A DNA stretch of 64,000 nt, from the NCBI GenBank assembly GCA_001600055.1, contig BCIV01000006.1, positions 310,001 through 374,000 on the forward strand, written 5' to 3'. The notes below the pieces were generated by a model, which made no database searches, was not told where the DNA came from, and saw only the letters and a program-made list of their open reading frames with translations. The position numbers and the translations under genes are program-made. Below are positions 57,694 through 64,000 of this stretch, piece after piece. Position 1 is the first letter of the stretch, and the number at the start of each line of letters is the position of its first letter. Source of the DNA: Filobasidium wieringae. Taxonomy: Eukaryota > Basidiomycota > Tremellomycetes > Filobasidiales > Filobasidiaceae.

Positions 57694-60600
57694 ATGAAGT
57701 TCTCATATCCCTCCTTATTGGGAGTCGCTGTAGCATTAACAGCCCATGCTGCTACTCCTGTCCACGCCGTGCAGCGATCTCTAGCTGGCAAGATCGATTG
57801 GCATAAATCGTTGATAGGCATTCCTCGGCAAGAGTTTCCACCGACTTTCACCAAGTCAATAACACATACGGATTCCTTCAAAGAAGAAAAGGATGTACTC
57901 GTAACCATAACGGAGCAGAATGTTCTTGCAGCTTTGAAAGCTGAGGATGGGGAGGTGATATGGCGTCAACCGCTCGATCCAGAGGATGTGATACTCGGGT
58001 ATCAGAAGGATGAGACTTGTGAGCTATCTCGAGTCCATACGCCGTAGAGTGTCCACTCAACCAAAGACCTCACAGCGATCTACACCGTCTCTGGTCTCGG
58101 TGGACCAATCGTCAGATCGTTCTCATTGGCTACTGGTCATTTAGTATGGGAAACCGTAATAGGTTCTGGACCCCAGCAACTCCTTGAACCTATAACGCTC
58201 GGCACCGACATATACCTTGTCGATGATCCTGTGGGCCTGAAGTTATTAGCAGTGTTGACCGGTGGAAACACGGTGACCATGCTGGACGCTGTCACAGGAG
58301 ATTGCAAGTGGACGCGACAGGAGCCCTCTCATGGGTGAGTACCGAGGTGTTTGCTAACGGGAGTGCACTGCTGAAATTCATCACCTATGCACGATTCGCA
58401 GTTCAACTTTTGCACAAATCCAAATATTCCAGGACGAACCCGATACCATCTCAATCTTGTCAGAGATTCAGTCATACTCCTCTCCTCAATTGGGAGTCTC
58501 AATCTTGAACGTCAGAACCGGCGAGCCTACACACGGTGATACCGGTATCAAACCCTTAAATATCAATCTCGCATCTCCATCCGATTTTATCGTGACCTTC
58601 GAACGCGGATCGAGCTGGAAAGACGCCAGATACGGTCTGAATTGGATAGATGCCAAGACTGGCGAGTTGAGGAGCTTGCCTAAGGTCTCATCCGAGCATG
58701 TCACAACGTTAGGACAAGGACGTTACACTGCTATCAAAGATATTGGCCTGACTGAGAAGGGTGTATTCCTAGCTGTATCGGCAAACGGAACCGTCCATGT
58801 GTTGAAAGCTGGAACAGAAGGAACTCTAGTCGTGCTTCAGACTATCAGTGCTGAGCAAGCAGCGAACGCTGTCTGGACCGATATCAAGGCATTGAAAGGG
58901 CTAGACACGTCTACCCAGGTGGGAACTGGGAAGGTTCGTCCTTTTGTTTCAAACCGAATTGGGTTTCGGACTGACCCTGCCGTGGCATGCAGATCTACAG
59001 CATGCCCAACATGGATTCTGAACCCTTCGCTGCTGTCGAAGCTGTCTTGACTATTGATCCCGCTCAGTCTGGGCACGTTCTTATCGTCAGTCTCAAGTAA
59101 TTGCTTGATCGAGTATGATGAGCTGATTATAAGCCACAACAGGCAAGCTCGAATCCTTCAATCAGCAGCGGTTCAGCCATTGCCGTTGTTACGTCTACCG
59201 GAAGCATACAGTACTGGGTTAACGGTACCCTTGCTTGGACCCGAGAGGAAGGGTTGTCCGAAATTGCCCACTCAGTCATGGTAGAATTACCTGAGAGGAA
59301 GGTCGAGGAAACCATTGGAGCCATCGATGAGGAAGGGTTCTTTGCCAGAACCATTCGGCATCTCCAGCAAGTAGTCGTGAGTTATAATTCATTTGTACAG
59401 CTTGACTCGACGCCTTACTACGGTAATACCTCGTAGTACCTGCCAAGTTATGCAACCAGTCTGGTTAGCCGCTTCACCAGCGGCAGCTACAGTAAAGCCC
59501 TGTCGTCAACACCTCTTGACAAGTCAAATTTATTCCGGGATCAGTTCGGCTTCCAGCAATTGGTAGTGCTCATCACCAGCCGAGGACAGCTATTCGCATT
59601 GGATTCGGCACACGGCAACGTCGTTTGGCAAAGCCTCGTAAATCCTAGTGCTCTCTCCGAAGCATTTGAGGTGGTCGGAATGTGGAATGTGCGTAATAGT
59701 CCGGAGTTCGGAAACCCAGTTATCGGTGTAGTCGCTGTTAAGAAGGACGCTAGGGTGAATTCATTATCCTCCGAAACAGCCCATGCACCTTAAACTGACG
59801 CCTCAGATCAGACTCAGACTACCGTCGCCTACCATATAGATGCCTTTTCAGGAACGGCGAATGAGACGGAATTACTCTCTGGTGCCGCCATCCACGCCTT
59901 CCCAATCCCTGTTGAACATTGCAAGACGCATGTTCAGTCGATAGCTATCGTCTCACCCCGAGAAGAAGTAAGATGCCTACTCTCCGGGACATAGACTCTG
60001 ACTAATCGCGATCGTGCTGCCTGATAGATCAGCTTCTTCCCCTCCTGCAAGAAGATCAAATCCGGATTCGCAAATATATCATCTTCCACATTCTTCCACT
60101 TGACCCAATCGAGTGGGCCAAGGACCACGATACAAGGCTTTGGAGTCGCTCATGACCGTCAGAATCAGATATTCAAGACGTTCCCATCTTGGTCCCTTCC
60201 TTTAGGCCTCGGGGAACAGGTCCGGGATACCGCCGATGTTGGAAAGGGCATTATTGCGTCTTATGGGCGGGTTCTAGGAGATCGAACGACACTGTACAAG
60301 TATTTGAACCCTCACCTAGTTGCCTACGCCACCACTACTACTAGCAATAGCGCTGCTTCGGTCTACGTCGTCGACAGCACCAGCGGCGCAATCGTTTACG
60401 AGTCGCATCTTGATGGAATCGATACGGACGCTGCCGTACAACTCGAGCTCACGGAGAACTGGCTGGTTTACAGCTATGCAGAGAAAGCAATTCCCGGCAA
60501 GGCTAGCAGAGGCCACAGGCTCATCTCAGTTGAACTGTTTGAAGGGCTCGTCCCGGACGTGAGAACCGATAGGTACGTTTTTTTTTTGCAATTGAAGCTT

Positions 60601-61285
60601 TACGCTGTCGACCCTAACGATAACGATCACTACGGCGCTAGCGTTTCCGCATCGACTCTCGTTGAGACTCCAAATGTACATGCAATCTCTCGTACCTTCA
60701 TCGTACCTGTGGGCGTGAAAAGGTTGCAAGTCACCACATCGAAATACGGAATCACCTACAAGGACTTGATCCGTAAGCACATTGGTAGCTCGCCAAGATT
60801 TCTCGATTAATCATGTTTTATCACTAGTCGTCACCGACAGAAACCAGTTTATAACCATTCCTCGAAGAATGCTAGACCCAAGACGGCCGGATGTCCCTTC
60901 AAAACGTGATAAAGAAGAATTCCTTATACCATATCAACCGCTACTATTCCTCGATCCTAAATGGCAAATCAGTCATACATATGATGTACGTTGTGTCTCC
61001 TATCATTCCGTGCAGCTCCGGCTTGACCAAAAACATCTGCTTTCACAGGTTATGGACACCAGAAAGATACTCGCGTCTCCTTCGTTGCTCGAGTCAACTT
61101 CCATAATAGTGTCACACGGCTTGGATCTATTTGGATCGAGGACTACTCCCTCAGGGACTTTCGATATTCTTAGTGACTACTTCAACAAGACACAACTGCT
61201 TCTTACTATCTTGGTGCTGAGTATCGGAATCAGTGTCGCCAGGCCTGCCGTTACCGGGAAAACACTGAAAACGAGATGGTACTAG
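57694..61285 (+). CDS. EMC1: ER membrane protein complex subunit 1
   Basis: Start ATG at 57694; multi-exon; stop after KTLKTRWY. It is the large lumenal subunit of the EMC, which inserts tail-anchored and polytopic proteins in the ER. The N-terminus is a signal peptide (MKFSYPSLLGVAVALTAHAA). A PQQ-like beta-propeller follows: IDWHKSLIGIPRQEF, VLAALKAEDGEVIWRQPLDP, SIYTVSGLGGPIVRSFSLAT, HLVWETVIGSG, LDAVTGDCKWTRQEPSHG, and a second set further on (LVVLITSRGQLFALDSAHGN, VVWQSLVNP). The C-terminal DUF1620-type part holds YLNPHLVAYATTT and YVVDSTSGAIVYESHLDGI, then the diagnostic end GLDLFGSRTTPSGTFDILSD followed by one membrane helix (LLLTILVLSIGISVA) and a short basic tail. The first junction (DET joined to SIYTVSG) was checked; later exon edges are approximate. 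Confidence 0.92.
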
Positions 61286-61561
61286 AGGTTGTACTATTTC
61301 TTGTAGAAAAAATGGTAACACATTAAGTATACGGCAAATGTCTTGTCGTAGAGAGGAGGCAAATTTCAATCTTTCATAGGACAAGGTCTACCTGTGAGAC
61401 GTGTTTACAACATTTGTGACTATATGCCCTGTTTGATACATTTTGCTATTGAGAGAGCGACACTGGACCGGGTATCTTGTATTATGTGATGATGCGGACA
61501 TCGATGAGATTGATCGAGCGAATCGATCTAGTCATGGTGAGAATGACGTGGAAAGCCAGCG

Positions 61562-64000
61562 CTACGAGCTTGGTGAAGAAGCAGCAGAGTCATCAACCAA
61601 TGACCTGATACGGGTTGTGACAGCGATTGGATACATCCTATGGAACCCGAGATATCAGCTCCGTATAGTGTATGATTAACCGTTGAAAGGCCAGAGATCA
61701 TCGGTACCTACCTGGCCTCCATCCGATCGCAAACGATTTGCGCGGCATCTCGAGTTCCCGCTGACAATTCCGCCCGAATCATAGCCTCGCTATATAAGAA
61801 GCATCATAAGCTTAGGCCATAGAAATCAGACTGAACGGTACTGACTAAGTAGAAGGTTCCCTGTAGACAAGCTTGGTGTCTGCCGTCGTGGTTGGTTTGG
61901 CTTGACCAGAAGAAGTCATGAGGGCTGGATGGTTGTTAGGGGCGGCCATACCTGTAAGTAAACCGTCAGCAAAAAGTCGGACGAGCTACTTTGGAAGCAA
62001 ACCGTGAGGCACTGACCTGTTCCGCTGTCACCCATACTTTCAAAGATTGCCCGGCTCTTCTCGATCAAACCCACGTTGGCGTAACCTTTGATTAGCATGT
62101 TGTTCACGTAAGCAGTCGGTTTGGCATCTTGTTCCGTCATCTTGCCCCTGTAGGTATCCATCTCTTCGATCATCTTGTGTTCAGCCAGGACATGCATCAA
62201 AGCCTCCCAGCAAACGGGTTCGATAGTTTTGAGGTATTGCGAGGATCGATGTGTAGCAATCGAATCAAAGATTTCGCATGCTTTCTTAGCGTCTCCAGCT
62301 GAGATACCAGCGGCATGGATCATTGATGCCCAGTGGGTGCCAGCGACGGCGACCCGACTGTCGTTGCAGAGATTTTCGAAGACTTGTTGCATGGCAGGAA
62401 GATCAACAGGCGGTAGGTTTCCATACGCGTCAAGCAAAAGTTTATAAGTATGAGCGGACGGTGCGACCTCAGCTTGTACCATCTGGTTGTAGTAATGTAA
62501 AACGAGTTCACGAGACGGATGAGTCTGCAGGTGTAGCTGCATCATCGTGCTGCATAGAAGCCAGAATATCAGCTTTGAGTCAACAGAGAAACTAAGAAAC
62601 GACATAACTGACTTGTACGGAGGGACACGAGGTTTGTGGTTTGGTTGAGCTTGCATTTCCTCAAATAGAGTGGTAGCAGACTGGTCATCTCCCACTCGAC
62701 AACATGCATTGATAACAGCTCCATAAGTAACGGAGCTGGGCTTGATCTGTTCCGACTTCATACGCTTGAAGAATTCAAGTGCCATTTCCGCCTTACGAGC
62801 TCGAGACAATTTTGATATGATTGTATTGTAGAGATAAAGATTGGGCTGAACGCCTAGTCTTTGAGATTCCTCCCAAAGTTCTCGAGCGACGGATGCATCG
62901 TCAGTCGTATCCTTGGCGGAAGCAATCATAGTGGCATATGCGTCGGCAGAAGGGACCTGACCTTGTTCTAGAATAGCTGCACGGTGGAATCCGGCCTGTT
63001 CTAGCTGTCCAAGCAAGCAGCACGCACTGATCATGTTGTTCTCGATCTCATACCAGGCGCCGAGCTGTCTATCCTCCCTTAAGCAGGGAACCGCCTGATG
63101 TGCAAGTTTGTATAACTCGGCGACCTTGTCTGCGAATCCCAATCGAGACAAGGCTACAGCCAAGCGCCCTATAGCAGCAGGAGAGGGCAGCCGGCCTTCC
63201 GCTTCGTTTCTCTTGAGAATGCTATATGCTTGAATCGGTGTGAGTGTGGGGTTCCTTCCGTGATGTCCGTCCACTTCCTTGGTCAAGTTGAACGGCACCT
63301 CCCACTTCCGGGGTGCTTCAGTCCCTTCCGATAGCTCAGTGGGCCGGGTCGAAGCCTCAGAAGCAGTCTCAAACATACGAGTCGGTGCATCTGACAGTAT
63401 AGATGACGTCTGTCCAGGAGACTCGACGTGGACGTCAAGCGAAGCTACAAGCTCCGTGCCGAATGCCTCTTCAGCGATAGGACGGGCAGCAGTCGTGCCC
63501 AGACGCTCATCGAGCAGGAGTACGATCAACCTTTGATCATCTTCAAGCAGATCGTTCGAGCCTCTCAACGATCCAAGGGACTTGACGATCTTCACGAGGT
63601 TCTCGTCGAAAGCGGCAGCCTCATCACCCATCAAAGGACGTTCGGACCTGTCGCCCAGCTTGCACAGTACTTGCAAGAACGCTTGCAATCCAGACTGTCC
63701 AATCTGATCGACAAGAGTCTTGACCGTAGTGGGGTCGTTTGAAAGGGCTTCGGCTAGTTTTGAAACGACAGGTAGCACTTGCCCCTGGCGCAGATCGACT
63801 TGACAACGTCGCGCAAGCGCAATTACCTCGATCTTGCCCTCGAGCGTTTGTTTGGCCTCAAAGATGGGACTCAGCACGTCATAGGCTCTGATACCACCGT
63901 GAGACGGGAGCACGTTTCCGCAGGCGATAGATTTCTGCAGTACCGCATAAGCATCTTGTAGCATATCGACCTTAGTAGCCTGCTCGCATATAGCAGACAT
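61562..64000 (-). CDS. Pentatricopeptide-repeat protein, probably mitochondrial (5' part outside window)
   Basis: The C-terminal part of a PPR protein; the 5' end lies beyond the right edge, so the ATG at 64000 is not a demonstrated start. PPR units visible: DAYATMIASAKD, LYLYNTIISKLSRARKAEMA, TYGAVINACCRVGDDQSATT, HTYKLLLDAYGNLPPVDLPA, HWASMIHAAGISAGDAKKA and YVNNMLIKGYANVGLIEKSR. Such proteins bind organelle RNA and control processing or translation. The obvious frame ends at 61916, but three further spliced pieces extend it: GMAAPNNHPALMTSSGQ, EPSTYEAMIRAELSAGTRD and MEARMYPIAVTTRIRSLVDD, ending TAG at 61562. All junction phases agree. The N-terminal half shown is helical but without clear PPR motifs. 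Convergent with EMC1, 276 bp away. Confidence 0.85.

Overview
The window is nuclear DNA from an intron-rich basidiomycete yeast, most likely a Tremellomycete (Cryptococcus/Kwoniella/Tremella relatives). This rests on dense genes carrying many 50-100 nt GT-AG introns, disordered Ser/Pro-rich proteins, three Zn2Cys6 regulators, a Mig1-type C2H2 repressor and ordinary eukaryotic housekeeping genes. No rRNA, tRNA, CRISPR array, transposon or viral sequence was recognised. I assign 23 protein genes; spliced models were built by hand from splice signals and reading frame.

Layout. 0.26-5.1 kb: a large disordered protein of unknown function (-). 5.5-6.9 kb: a tandem pair of small ISG12/IFI6-like membrane proteins (-). 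7.3-9.4 kb: mitochondrial DEAD-box helicase MRH4 (+), convergent with a Zn2Cys6 factor whose zinc cluster is C-terminal (9.6-10.8 kb, -). 12.6-14.0 kb: unknown membrane-anchored protein (+). 14.4-18.4 kb: Zn2Cys6 factor (-). 18.8-22.6 kb: APC/C subunit CDC27 (-). 23.5-25.3 kb: Pex30-type peroxin (-). 25.75-28.4 kb: SulP sulfate permease (-), facing a third Zn2Cys6 factor (30.3-33.6 kb, +). 33.75-35.3 kb: PHAF1-family protein (-). 35.7-37.4 kb: two related single-pass membrane proteins (+), then a small unknown gene (+) to 38.6 kb. 38.7-40.9 kb: MFS sugar transporter (-), directly downstream of MIG1 (41.6-45.0 kb, -). 46.4-47.7 kb: unknown (-). 48.1-51.2 kb: HSL-type alpha/beta hydrolase (-), divergent from ribose-phosphate pyrophosphokinase (52.2-54.0 kb, +). 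55.0-56.9 kb: intronless unknown (+). 57.7-61.3 kb: EMC1 (+), convergent with a pentatricopeptide-repeat protein that runs off the right edge.

The genes do not form one pathway. Plausible functional links are MIG1 beside a sugar transporter, and a sulfate permease whose upstream region carries a CYS3-like palindrome.

The most striking observation is in the ribose-phosphate pyrophosphokinase gene. The only splicing pattern that restores the conserved substrate-loop motif [16 protein letters not shown] uses a single-nucleotide exon (base 53183) flanked by two complete introns. Other points worth checking are the ISG12 tandem pair, the two single-pass paralogues sharing an intron position, a likely GC-AG intron at 38334-38390, and several perfect palindromes in or near promoters.
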